From assembly GCA_905397405.1 (NCBI GenBank), contig CAJPVJ010000610.1:1-22303 (forward strand): DNA of 22,303 bases, in the 5' to 3' direction. Under the pieces are notes generated by a model that did not search any database, was not told the origin of the DNA, and saw nothing but the letters and a program-made list of their open reading frames with translations. The position numbers and the translations under genes were made by a program. Below are positions 9,299 to 20,543 of this stretch, in pieces (the stretch's first letter is position 1; every line of letters begins with the position of its first letter). Origin of the DNA: Oppiella nova (Eukaryota; Arthropoda; Arachnida; Sarcoptiformes; Oppiidae).

Positions 9299-11649
9299 CA
9301 ATCATAACCAAACAACACAGCAATAAAAGCGGGGAATTAGTGATACAAGTGAGACAACGGTTTCTGGAGGACTACACCAATAACCCTGGTCTGTTTGTTT
9401 GTCATAACCCTAACACACAATCTGTTTGACGTTTGATTCAGACCATTGCTATTTTTATCTCTGTTTATATTTTAGTCATATAACCGACTTATTTTTAAGT
9501 CTTATAAAGTGCTCGAAGTTTTAACTTATTTTTACTTATATTACTCATTCACACAAATATATTCTCAAATTTTATTATTAAATATTCAATTTTGCATTTA
9601 ATGATTTACTTTTTTAAACATCTCAATAGTTGGCAATACACTCTCAAAATATTTCTAAAACACTAATTAAATATTTTATAAGGAAATTTGATTTATCTTA
9701 TTACAAAATATTTTATTTATTTAAAATATACCATATATAATTAACAACTTATATAGTATTATATATTTTGGGAATTTTCTATAGATTAATAATATTAAAC
9801 TTTAGTGCTAATTCCCTTTGAATACATTTGCAAACTATTAGACAAATTAAACAATTTTGGGAACTTTTGAAATAAATTTTGACAAGAGTTGGGAAAACTG
9901 TGCATTCATTCATTCATTCATTTATAATTCTGTAGTAATTTTATTTTTCACGAAATAAAATATTTGTTTAGATTTTTATTTATTCTATGAAGTAATTACA
10001 GAATTATATTTTTAATCTACATTTTTAGCCTTCAATACACTATTCGTGTAGAAAACTTGCAAAATATAAAAACATTTTTAGATGAAAAATTAACTAAATC
10101 TGAATCATAAACTGAATGTCCAACAGATGTGTACAATGAGGAGGACGTGGAGCGGATCCGTACGAACGACTGGTACGTCAAGAGATTCCTTTTGGCCCGA
10201 AGAAGGAATGTGGACGAGGCCTATGAGATGCTGAGGAATACGATTAGATGGCGACAAGAGTTTGGGTTACCGACGATGATTGACACCGACTTCCCGACCG
10301 AGTTCTACAAAGTGGGCGGACTTTTCCAATACGAAAGGGATTTGAGTGGAAATGTTGTCATATATTTGCGGATACGAATGCACCGCAAGATTGCCGAGAT
10401 GTCTGATCCGATTAAGAGGTTTCTGATGCATATCGTTGATAAAACTGATCGTCAGGTGGATGGCAACGGAATGGTTATTGTATTTGACTGTTCGGGTGCC
10501 GGCTATTCAAACATGGATTTAGATTTCCTGACTTTCCTCATAACCGCCGGTAACTCCTATTTCCCGGTCGGACTCAAGTATATTCTTGTTTACGAACTCT
10601 CGTGGCTTTTAAATGCCTTTCGAAGAATAGCGATGTCTTTAATACCGCAAACATTTTTACCGCTAATAAAGTTTGCCGACAAAAGTGATATCACAAACTA
10701 TATATCACTCGACAATTTACCCGATTTTATGGGCGGGACGTGTAAACGGAACTACAGGTATATACCGAAAGGATGTCCAACTGTGGCAGATATAGCCGCT
10801 AAGAACGGATACACTCAGGAAGACATCGATCGCATTCTCCCAATCTTTGAACCACTTCTAGCGGAAGCGGACAAAGCCATCGCTGATAACAACTATTTGG
10901 ATACAATTGATAATAACGAAGAGATTACTATCGGAAGCATTGAAATGAATGAGAAAATTGAATCTAACGGTACAATCAGTGAAAACTTAGTTCCTATTAA
11001 TAAAACAAACTCAAAGCCAAATATATTGGGATTATTTCCCAACGATTTAATGCATTTCATATACGAAAGTCATTCCCAAACATATGAGACGAATATTCTG
11101 CTCCAGAATTTGTGCGAAACTCCGATTGCATACAAAATCCAATCAAATAATCCAAACAATTATAACGTTTCTCCGCGTTTGGGAATAATCATGTTCGGAG
11201 CCAGTCTTCGGTGTAATATTCAACTCATTTCCGGCAGAAGACATCATCCAAAAGACAAGTTTCTGATTATCGCTCTTCCCATAAATGATCACAAACTGAA
11301 TGTCAATCAATTCGCCAGACTTTGGAAAGACAATAAGGAGAGTATTATATCATATAAATTATTAACAAACATGAATGAGAAAAACAATCATTTAGGCAAT
11401 GATGGGGTGGAAGGGGAACAGGATTTGAGAGCAGAGATGGTTTGCTTGCGAGAGAGATGTAAGCAATTGGAAAAACGCCAAACAAGACTGTGTCTCCTCC
11501 TCTGTGTTATATTGTTAGCGATATGTCTGGTATCAGGTTTGGTCTTATATAGCCATTCTTACAGCGAATTCTTGAGTCTTCATTTGCAAACTATACGTAA
11601 GTGTGCGCCCGAAGTGTTCACTGGGAGTCACACTAACATCAAGTCTTAA
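9295..11649 (+). CDS. MOSPD2: MOSPD2-like ER contact-site protein (CRAL-TRIO + MSP)
   Basis: Endoplasmic-reticulum anchored tether; in mammals its MSP domain binds FFAT motifs of partner proteins and its CRAL-TRIO domain acts in lipid contact. Exons: 9295-9388 and 10127-11649. The split codon G|AT (Asp32) restores the family pattern, and the product is 538 aa (human 518). Helical CRAL-TRIO N-terminus about 33-80; CRAL-TRIO about 89-235, ending ISLDNLPDFMGGT; acidic linker about 260-325; MSP domain about 330-445; short coiled segment (LRERCKQLEKR); membrane segment about 486-507. The MSP domain has SNNP where VAP and human MOSPD2 have TTAP, and about 31 residues follow the membrane segment where the human protein ends almost at once. 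The 738-bp intron is far longer than others in the window. The start is chosen because the N-terminal exon aligns in length with human MOSPD2; the exon 1 assignment is less certain than exon 2. Confidence 0.9.
9389..10126 (+). other. MOSPD2 intron 1
   Basis: A 738-bp AT-rich intron bounded by GTCTGT and CAACAG. It carries a (CATT)5 microsatellite at 9903-9922 and no coding-like frame. It is about ten times longer than most introns in the neighbouring genes. Confidence 0.75.
9903..9922 (+). repeat. (CATT)5 microsatellite
   Basis: Five perfect copies of CATT within MOSPD2 intron 1. Confidence 0.9.
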
Positions 11650-12157
11650 ACATTACTTTATTTGTTTAGACAATAATTACTTTGTTTATATAAATTTATA
11701 TTAGTTATTTGCATATATTTTTATAATTTGAGAATATTTTTGGTTTTGTTTTATTGTGTAAAAACAATTTGATTGCAATAATTAGAAGATTTTAAGTCAC
11801 AATTCAAGAGCCCAAAGAACACCAAATTTTTTTGTGTCGACCATCAGAACACAAACTATTTTTAAGCAATTGAGTCCACATCTGTATAACTGTATTATAA
11901 CTGTAATGTGTTAAATGCTTGTCTCAAAACTACAGGAAATTGTTTAGACTCTTATAGTGATAGACATCTGATATGACTTAAGAATATCTATTACTTTTGG
12001 AATATGTTTTAAAACTGTTAAGAATTTGATGTAAAAATTAAACTTTAATCTTAAATCATTTTTCATTATATTCTGGTCTAAAGTTAAAATCAATATAATG
12101 TTGAAATTGTTTTAAAAGTTTACCCAAATATTTTTGAATCCAACATATTGTAATTAA

Positions 12158-12163
12158 AATAAA
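12158..12163 (+). terminator. Candidate poly(A) signal of MOSPD2
   Basis: AATAAA about 510 bp past the MOSPD2 stop, the first canonical hexamer that I find on this strand. A closer variant signal may be used instead, so this is tentative. Confidence 0.35.
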
Positions 12164-12765
12164 CTGTTTTTTAATTTTGATAATTGAATGGAAGAAATGG
12201 ATGAAAATAAAATGAATATTAAATTGAATAAATAAATTTACTTTACTATATTGAAACAAACTATAGAAATGGGAGTAAATGTGGAAATATAGCTCAGAAG
12301 AGATGGTCTTTTAAAGTAACTCCAAATGAATATCATTTGTCGACTGTTATACTTCATTCAAGGTTAGTTAGGGAGGTTTGAAACGTAAATCTATTTATAT
12401 CCGGAGAAGTGATCCAAAGTTAGTCATCTCTCTTGAAGTCTTCAATTACTAGTGGAACAGTTACGCAACAGTTAGGGACTCCTTATTAAGCAATGAAAAC
12501 ATTTGAAAAGTTTGTTGGCTTTCAAGTGAGAGAAATAAAGTGCAATACTCGGTCTCTAATTAGGAAATATTGGTTTTAATTCATATAATCGCTGTTATCA
12601 TACAGGTATAGGTGAATACAAAACAATAGCAGCAATTATACAATCAAAGAGACAGATCAGTTGAATGCAAGAGACAGGTCTTTTCGTTTAGATATAATAA
12701 TAATTTTAAAGTTTTTACTGTCAAAACATAAATGCAATTTCAATGGTGTTACAATTGGTGTTACA
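12164..12765. other. Spacer between the convergent MOSPD2 and actin genes
   Basis: About 600 bp between the 3' ends of MOSPD2 (+) and actin (-). It is AT-rich with one less biased block at about 12280-12560, which includes ATATAAATAG on the minus strand (near 12390), a TATA- or MEF2-like string with no ORF behind it. The tandem TGGTGTTACAAT / TGGTGTTACATT lies at about 12743-12766. No gene is supported. Confidence 0.5.
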
Positions 12766-12771
12766 TTTAAT
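12766..12771 (-). terminator. Candidate poly(A) signal of actin
   Basis: On the minus strand this reads ATTAAA, about 100 nt beyond the actin stop. No AATAAA is seen closer, so this common variant is the best candidate. Confidence 0.4.
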
Positions 12772-12866
12772 TATATCATTTGATGGCAATAATAATATTG
12801 ATATAATAGTATTTAAAATGATATATATTTTTATAATTATTTTGTTTGAGTTTGTCATTAAATATC

Positions 12867-14048
<1,182 letters not shown>

Positions 14049-14097
14049 CTAACACTGTCTCTTCCAAAGACACCGAACACTGCGAGCGATAGAACAC

Positions 14098-14120
14098 AAC
14101 TGACTTCAACTGACACGAGA
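14098..14120 (-). promoter_or_regulatory. Candidate actin initiator (two TCAGTTG copies)
   Basis: On the minus strand, about 100-120 nt before the actin ATG, TCAGTTG occurs twice 11 nt apart. It resembles the arthropod initiator consensus TCAGT. A weak TATA-like TATGTATG lies about 30 nt further upstream. This is suggestive only. Confidence 0.3.
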
Positions 14121-14374
14121 GCAACCGATTTTGGTCTCTCCATACATACTCCACAACACTCTAATACTCCCGATTGTCTGCGCCGGAGTCGCCCAACCAC
14201 TCGCACATTACTATTACCAAAAATGTCAATGAAAGCATTGGTAGTTTATTTAAGGATCAAAGGGTGTTCTCCGGATTCCTTCCAATAGACATACATTTAA
14301 AGCGATTGCTATTGGAATCGAGGAATGCGGAGCTTTCACTCAAACTTATGCCTCTATTTGTCCATCGCTTGCAT

Positions 14375-14407
14375 CCATTAAAAGGTCATTATCTCTATCT
14401 TATAAGG
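14375..14407 (-). promoter_or_regulatory. Pair of CArG-like boxes upstream of actin
   Basis: On the minus strand CCTTATAAGA (14407-14398) and CCTTTTAATGG (14385-14375) lie about 400 nt before the actin start. Each departs slightly from the serum response factor consensus CC(A/T)6GG (one mismatch; one extra A/T). CArG boxes control muscle actin genes in other animals, so a role here is inferred. Confidence 0.35.
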
Positions 14408-14977
14408 CATTCATATTTTCATTATTTTATTCATCGGTCCTAACATTGCTATCCGTTAGACATTCGCCTCTCTGTTTGTAACCATTTGTGGGTTTGTATG
14501 ACATTCTTGTCTCAACTAACCCTCAAAAACAGTCATCAATTAATACTCGAAAAAAGTTTTAAATAACTTATTAGTGCTTTTGTGAAATGCATTTTTGTTT
14601 CCATTGATTCTTGTTTTTCAGATAATTATAATAAAGTTTAATACAGAAAATAACACATAAAATAGGAAATCTAGAAACAAATAAAATGCCAAGAATTGGA
14701 CCAAATATTAGTTGCATATAAAGAATGCCTGAAAACAAGACGAGAGCCATAAGAACCTAATTAAGAAGAGCTAAGAAGAGCTGAATTCTTGGAGCGCCTG
14801 ACGTATGAGTGCTTTGCTCTGAGTTTCCTTTTAGTGATGACTACAGCTTATGAGTAGTCGACGAAAATTCATTCATTCTATTCGTGTGTAAGCTATGGAT
14901 CGCATCCCTCTCTCTATACTCTATAAGCATCGCATCACAGCCTCAGACACAGGGCTCACATCACACCCCATCCCATG

Positions 14978-14987
14978 CCTTAAATGG
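14978..14987 (-). promoter_or_regulatory. Perfect CArG box upstream of actin
   Basis: CCTTAAATGG (plus-strand reading) fits CC(A/T)6GG exactly. It lies about 980 bp before the actin ATG and about 490 bp beyond the POLD1 stop. Its distance leaves open whether it is an actin enhancer element, marks a distal actin promoter with a leader intron, or is chance. Confidence 0.35.
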
Positions 14988-15328
14988 GTCTCAAAGTGAA
15001 TATAGAACTCTCATTGAAAATGTTTACTAAACCAGTGCTCAACAAACAATTAGTTCTTCTCTGTTGGGCTCGTCTTCTTAGGCAAAGACGAGTCACTTCT
15101 CTCAAAATGGATTCAATTTATTTCACCAAATATTGAGTTCGCCTTTAATGTTAACATTGCCTCAATTTGGCTGACAATATGCCAACTCTATTATCATTCA
15201 TATTCACCCATATATTCATCAATTAATACATATTCCTATTAAAAGTTCGTTAACTTCTCTCGCATATCAACTCATTAATCGACAATTATTAACAAATAAA
15301 TACTTTTCTCATTGTATTTGTTCTTTTA

Positions 15329-15352
15329 ATGATTAAAAAGTGTTTTAATCAT
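15329..15352. terminator. Palindromic hairpin holding the POLD1 poly(A) signal
   Basis: Perfect 10-bp inverted repeat ATGATTAAAA / TTTTAATCAT with a 4-base loop (AGTG). Read on the minus strand it contains ATTAAA about 128 nt beyond the POLD1 stop, and by symmetry the plus strand also reads ATTAAA. It is the best candidate for the POLD1 3' end signal, presented on a stem. Confidence 0.5.
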
Positions 15353-15476
15353 GCAGTACTGTCAATTAGTTTACAAATATAAAATCAAGAAAATCAATAA
15401 TTTTCATTTAAATAATTAATATAAAAATTATTCAAACAATTCATGAAAAGTTGTTGGAGGGATGGGATGGTGTGGT

Positions 15477-18400
15477 CTACCACTCGGGAACACCGAAGCG
15501 TTTAATGACCTTTTGCTGATCGGATAACTCTATTTTAATCTTTTTCCGCATATAAAATATGGGACAATCACAGCTATATTGTAGACAAACATAAACATAA
15601 TTTAGTAATCAATAGTATTGTATGAATGGGAGTGCAGTGCATACCTCGTGCAGATCACTTCCTCCATCAGACTTCCCTGACATCTCTGACACTGTGTCCA
15701 CAACTTATTGAACTTAACCTCCATTTCATTGAGCTTTTGTATCTCTACCTGATAGAGTTGGTCCTCAAAGTCGACACAGTAGTCACAAGTGGCTAAATCT
15801 GATTGTATGTCAACAATATTACAATCCATTCGTCAATAACAGTTCGCATGACTTACTGTCGTCTTTGAGCGGAGTCTTGCATTTAATACAAGTCTCGCGT
15901 TTACTAGTAAACTTGGCGAGAGCGCCCACCTTTGACGTGACCACTGTCTTAGTGCGGGTGTGATCTCCTCCTAAAAGCATTCAAATGTATATCAAATTCA
16001 ATTCATTCCTTAACTTCTATCCAAAACTCACTTAAAAGAACGGATTCAGTCTTCTCTTTAAAGATGGGCTCAAATATTCTCATCAAAGGTTTAGACAATT
16101 GATTCTCGAGATAGTATTGGGTGTCGATTGGAATGCTATTCTCCAACACATACAACGGGTCCTCAGATTTCTGGTAAGCGGGCGTCCCTTTGGCGGCAGC
16201 GATGATCACAAACGGAACTCTGTCGCCGAGTTTAGGGGCGGACCCGGCGTCCCGTTTGGCCATTCGGTTGGCCAGTTCCACGTGCGCCTGTTTGGCCGCA
16301 TACTCGCCATCACTTTTGGTCAACTCTTTAGTGATAATTAGGTTCGAAATATCGACGCGATTGCAGAGTAAGTCAGAAATGGTTTGTTTGGCAAAATCGA
16401 CGGCACCGTTAGGGTTGCGGTCAATTAGAATCTTCTGAAGACATTTGTTAATCATATTCGCCACGAGTGGACAGTTGTCTCTGCGAACGGTCTCAATGCC
16501 CTTGCAGTCCATTTTGTCGTGTTTTTCGGGTCGAGTCCAGTAGAGGCCGGCGTATCGTTTCTTATTAATGAGCAGATAAGGGAAGTACACCTTTTCGAAC
16601 TCCAGTTTTATGGGATTTATAAACTTCTTTGTGATCTCAATGGCCGCCTGTTGACCCAATTTCATGGCTTCGGCCACTGTTTCCACACCGAAGTTAACCA
16701 TAACTGAATCCGTGTCTCCGTATATCACTTGAGCGTCTTTGGGGTAGCCGTTGGCCACTGTATACAAGTCTTCGACACACGTTTTGGTCATATCGATCAT
16801 CATTCGGCCGAATGCGGTCACACTCTGCGAAATGTCAAGACAGGGAAGTTTGCCGACCTGTGCGCCAGTGAACCCGTACACAGAGTTGGCGCTGATTTTC
16901 AAAGCCAATTGTCTGCCGTCCAACACTTTGCGTTTCAACGGATCCGTCTCTTTCTTGAGATCTTCTTTAGCCTTCTTTCTGGCCATCAATAAGTCCTCTA
17001 AGATTTCAGGCAAAAGACCTTTCCTTAGATCGGATTTAACGAAATAACTTCCGGCAGGCGTTCGGATGTATTGGCTTTCATTCAATTCGTTAAGCTTTTT
17101 GGGGTTAAGAAGTGTTGTGTAGCAGAGGTTGTGAGCCATCATAATAGACGGGTATAGAGAGGCAAAGTCGAGGGTTGCGATCGGAACCCCGTAATAGCCT
17201 CTCACGGGTTCGATAACGAGAGCACCAGTGAAGTCGTCGCCCTGATCTGGCTTTAGGGACGGCATCAATAGGTCCTGTTCTAAGGCTTTGCGCAGTAACT
17301 GTGAGATGACTTTAATCTGTTGACCTCTGGTCAAGAGGTAGGACAGGGGAACGCCCGTCACTCTCGCCATTTCCATGTAATTAATAATACACATGAGTTT
17401 GTCAATGAGTTTCAGTGGAAGTAAGGCGTCTTTAAGACAGTAGACGGCCAGACGTTTGCGGGTTTGATCGGTTCCGTTCTGCAGGTCAGTAATGATGGAG
17501 TGGTGAACGTCCTCTTTCTGCTCCTGTAGGAAGTGATAACTCACGGCATTCAACGTATAAGACCTTAGCTTATAGTCGCGCAATAAGACCAACAGGAGGT
17601 CGAACTGAACCCTCCCCTCAATGTTAATCATTTTGTTCTCTCGTTTCCCCATTTGTTTGGACTGAAGGATCGCTTTTCGCACTTTTGTCTGACTTTTCTT
17701 GATTCGTCCCAAAAAGGCAAATGTATTACACTTTATATGTTTAGCCCTATCTATAAGATATCCCAAATCAAAGTTCTGTATGTTATAACCGGTGATCAAA
17801 TCGGGATCACATTCGCGGACAAAGTCTGCCCACGCGTTCAGTAACTTCTTCTCGTCGTCGAAACACTTGACTTCGTGTCCGACAATTGGCGCGCAATCCT
17901 TGAGAGTAAAGATCACTTTAATGATCGGATCCTTCTCTCCCTGTCTTATCACGTAATTCGCGATTTGGATGACAGGATCCATCTCTGGCTCCGGGAAGAC
18001 ACCTTTCCTTCCGGCGCACTCGATGTCAAAGCTTAGTACACGAAAGGGCGCTATTTTAGACCACTGGCCTTCCGGTTGGTATGACTTGAATTTGTTGTAA
18101 GCGATGTCCACTTCGAGTTGACAGCGAGAGACCATTTCATCGGCGGGCCGTATGGTGTAGGCGCCGGCCGGCAGTTCAATCCAATTGCAACCGACGACAT
18201 GCGTGTCCACCATAAACCGGATGTCGAAATCAATGTTACTCTCGTATGACTGAAGACCTTCCGAAGAGAAGGCGCTATTATTGGACAAAATACGAGCGGC
18301 CGGTGCGATGAGTCGCGGCAAACACATCGTTATCTTAATGAACGGTATTTTATCGTAACCGCGATATCCATAAATGGACTGCTTTTGGATCAACTCGACC

Positions 18401-19045
18401 GCCAGAACCGCGTTCTCAATGCCGTCATTGGATCGCATGTCTTGAATGACATATTTATTCAATTTCTCCATAAACTGCTGACAGCCGTCTTTCTTGAAAC
18501 CAATGGGCGCCGGGATATAGAAATAGGGGGCGAAGCCATGGATGTGACACATAATGGATACCCCTTTCTCTGTCACCCCAAACATCCGCATAATGGGCGC
18601 CTCGCCGTCCACGGGTCCGGGCATTCCCTGTCTAACGGGTCCCACATATGAGTCAATGTCTATCTGCTGGAAGACAATGTCGTCGGTGTCCGCATTCACG
18701 TCATCCCTATTGGGACGACACCATCGAGTGTTGGTTGAAGTGGTTTCCGGCGCCGACACTACAACACAATTACCATTCAATTATACCCTTAAATACAAAC
18801 ACACATCACATACACATGTCATCCGCCGCATCCATGTCTTCGTCGAGCATCTCCTGCGACATGAAGTCCATGTCCTCATCCATTGTCTGGTCATCTAAGT
18901 CGTCGTCGTTGTCATCGTTTTGCCGAAACTTTTTCGGCGGCAACGCATCCGTCGGCTTTGAATTCGTGTTAAAAGTCTTGGTTTTGGTGAACGGCTTGGC
19001 GTTGCCTTTGTTCCCAAAACCAAAGCCCTTCTTCTTGTTATCCAT
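15477..19045 (-). CDS. POLD1: DNA polymerase delta catalytic subunit
   Basis: Replicative B-family polymerase with 3'-5' proofreading, working on the lagging strand with PCNA in the nucleus. Exons in reading order: 19045-18814, 18758-16032, 15970-15857, 15798-15645, 15573-15477 (TAG); all GT-AG and in phase, giving 1107 aa, the same length as human. Acidic N-terminus with a PPKK basic patch (36-39). Exonuclease motifs are intact: D322/E324 in FDIEC, D408 in GYNIQNFD, D521 in YCLKD. Polymerase motifs: D608 in [19 protein letters not shown], and D759/D761 in YGDTDS. C-terminal CysA zinc site C1014, C1017, C1029, C1032; CysB iron-sulfur site C1061, C1064, C1074, C1079 with an extra C1077. GYYGVP replaces the usual GYYDVP before motif A. 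The 18814/18758 intron (55 bp) is set by the best donor GTATGT and by phase; the N-terminal exon is the least conserved part. SNRPE diverges from its 5' end. Confidence 0.96.
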
Positions 19046-19600
19046 TGAATGGTAACTAATCTTGAGATGAATGCGTGAATCAAATGAAGTGACAAACCAT
19101 TGAACGAAACGCACAATACTTTTGGCGCTATTTTCACGACTAATGCAATGAAACCAATGCTGTCCTACACTTGAGTCCACACTTGAGTCACTTGTTGTTG
19201 AAATGGATTCAATGAAATATACTCTCAATTAGTCTTACATTTGAAACCAATTCATTGGCTTTTGGTTTATGAATGCATTCATCGGTTTATAACTAAATTA
19301 AAAGTTATCTCTAAATGAGTTTAACTGTAAATACAAAACGAAACGAAATTTATGAACCAATGCTTGAAAATTGTGAATTTTAATGTGTTAACTAATGCAG
19401 TTTTATGGGCCCTTTATATATAGAAATACTGAACATATACTAAAGTGTATGAATAGATAGAAAAGGTTCGGAATGAGTGTTTGACTGATTGGACTGAACA
19501 TTGCTGGACAACGCGTTGTTTAGCCGACAAACCCATTGACCGCTCGAGCAGTGAATTGATTGTATCGTTGGACACAGACATCAGTGACACGGACAACACG
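19046..19600. promoter_or_regulatory. Shared POLD1/SNRPE divergent promoter region
   Basis: The 555 bp between the start codons of POLD1 (-) and SNRPE (+) must hold both 5' UTRs and promoters. It is mostly AT-rich with no clear TATA box placed for either gene. A tiny upstream ORF (MSV then stop) begins at about 19474 in the SNRPE leader. The frame of SNRPE stays open about 40 codons upstream without an ATG, which I take as chance. Confidence 0.5.
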
Positions 19601-19879
19601 ATGGCGTACAAGGGGTCGCAGAAGATCCAGAAGGTGATGGTGCAGCCGATTAACCTGATCTTCAGGTACCTGCAGAACAGGGCCCGCATTCAGGTGTGGC
19701 TAACGGAGAACATAACGATGCGAATCGAGGGACATATCATTGGTTTCGATGAATACATGAATCTTGTGTTAGACGACGCGCACGAGCTCTACGTCAAGAC
19801 ACAGGTCCGCAAACCCATCGGGAGGATACTCCTGAAGGGCGAGAACATCACTCTTATTATGTCCACTCAGACACCATAA
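19601..19879 (+). CDS. SNRPE: Small nuclear ribonucleoprotein E (SmE)
   Basis: Core Sm protein that forms, with B, D1, D2, D3, F and G, the heptameric ring around the Sm site of U1, U2, U4 and U5 snRNAs in pre-mRNA splicing. A single exon encodes 92 residues, exactly the human length. It starts [20 protein letters not shown] and carries the Sm1 block ([19 protein letters not shown]) and the Sm2 block ([13 protein letters not shown]) with the RNA-contact residues of the family. The start is fixed by the conserved MAY N-terminus and the absence of any upstream in-frame ATG. It lacks introns although its neighbours have them, but it has its own leader and poly(A) signal and no sign of decay, so it looks like the functional gene. 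It is head-to-head with POLD1 and tail-to-tail with the ORF at 20052-20543. Confidence 0.96.
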   Translation: MAYKGSQKIQKVMVQPINLIFRYLQNRARIQVWLTENITMRIEGHIIGFDEYMNLVLDDAHELYVKTQVRKPIGRILLKGENITLIMSTQTP

Positions 19880-19984
19880 CCACTGACACCATAAGCCACT
19901 GACCACTCATGCCATAACCGATGGTGTGTTTCATATGATATTAACACTTATTTGTCATTTATTTTGTCATTAGTTTTGCTATAA

Positions 19985-20000
19985 TTTATTGTTTAATAAA
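19985..20000. terminator. Back-to-back poly(A) signals, both strands
   Basis: TTTATTGTTTAATAAA. The right half (19995-20000) is AATAAA for SNRPE, about 116 bp past its stop. The left half (19985-19990) is AATAAA on the minus strand, about 62 nt past the stop of the convergent ORF. One 16-bp palindrome-like element can therefore serve two convergent genes, whose transcripts would overlap slightly. Confidence 0.6.
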
Positions 20001-20051
20001 ACAACAGTTCATATAAATTGTATGTCTTTTTGCGAGTCATTGGTGTTTGTC

Positions 20052-20543
20052 CTAAACGGCCAGTAAGTCGATGTCAACGAATGATTTGCTGTTGCGGTCA
20101 GTATTGGCATCTAATAGACTGCTCGGCACCACATTCTGGCCGTTATCTCCACTGATGGACTCATTGCTCTTTAATGTCTTCAGCAAATCCGATGAGTATT
20201 TGTCTCGATTTGCTGTCACTTGATGTCTCACTCCTCCATATATCTGGTGATTGTCTGAACGACTCTCTGGTATCTTAAACGGAGTCCATTCCTCTACTTC
20301 TGAATCACTAGTGACTGAAGTGTCGGTGCTTTCATTGTCTTCACTCGAGTCCATAACATCAATGAATTCATTCACTTTGCCATCGATTAGAAGACGATTC
20401 CTTTTGTCACGTCCTCTGCTCTGGTGTTGTGCGGATGTGTTGAGTAAATTAAATCTCAAGACAACAAAAATAGTTGAAAACGAGAGGAATATGAGTGACA
20501 GAGAAAAGAAAGCGAAGGAAAGTGTGGACAACATTGACAGCAA
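20052..20543 (-). CDS. Unrecognised acidic protein, possibly membrane anchored
   Basis: A 163-codon frame convergent with SNRPE. I do not recognise the protein. Residues 1-30 are Leu/Phe/Ser-rich and would form one membrane segment, followed by a basic patch (RGRDKRNR). From residue 64 the sequence is acidic and Ser/Thr-rich (MDSSEDNESTDTSVTSDSE), then EEWTPFKIPESR, and it ends FVDIDLLAV. The minus-strand AATAAA about 62 nt downstream supports a real gene. The start is uncertain: the full frame gives a small type III membrane protein; alternatively translation starts at Met64 (20354), or an acceptor (CAACACCAG, ending about 20424) joins an upstream exon and the hydrophobic part is only the antisense of the Lys/Glu-rich plus-strand ORF at 20491. 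The acidic C-terminal part is the better supported half. Confidence 0.45.
   Translation of the reverse strand: MLSMLSTLSFAFFSLSLIFLSFSTIFVVLRFNLLNTSAQHQSRGRDKRNRLLIDGKVNEFIDVMDSSEDNESTDTSVTSDSEVEEWTPFKIPESRSDNHQIYGGVRHQVTANRDKYSSDLLKTLKSNESISGDNGQNVVPSSLLDANTDRNSKSFVDIDLLAV

Noticed and set aside
12285-12360. tRNA-like string (ATAGCTCAG)
   Set aside because: No TpsiC-like GGTTCGA box at the right distance and no acceptor-stem pairing.
12385-12402. TATA-box-like ATATAAATAG on the minus strand
   Set aside because: No ORF or RNA gene begins downstream on that strand; AT-rich spacers produce such strings by chance.
14174-14443. 89-codon plus-strand ORF upstream of actin
   Set aside because: Lies in the probable actin promoter, shows no family features and no splice or poly(A) context.
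16099-18898. Plus-strand ORFs over POLD1
   Set aside because: Antisense to conserved polymerase sequence; they overlap one another and match nothing recognisable.
19481-19600. N-terminal extension of SNRPE by 40 codons
   Set aside because: No ATG in the extension, and the 92-residue length from the ATG at 19601 equals that of the family.
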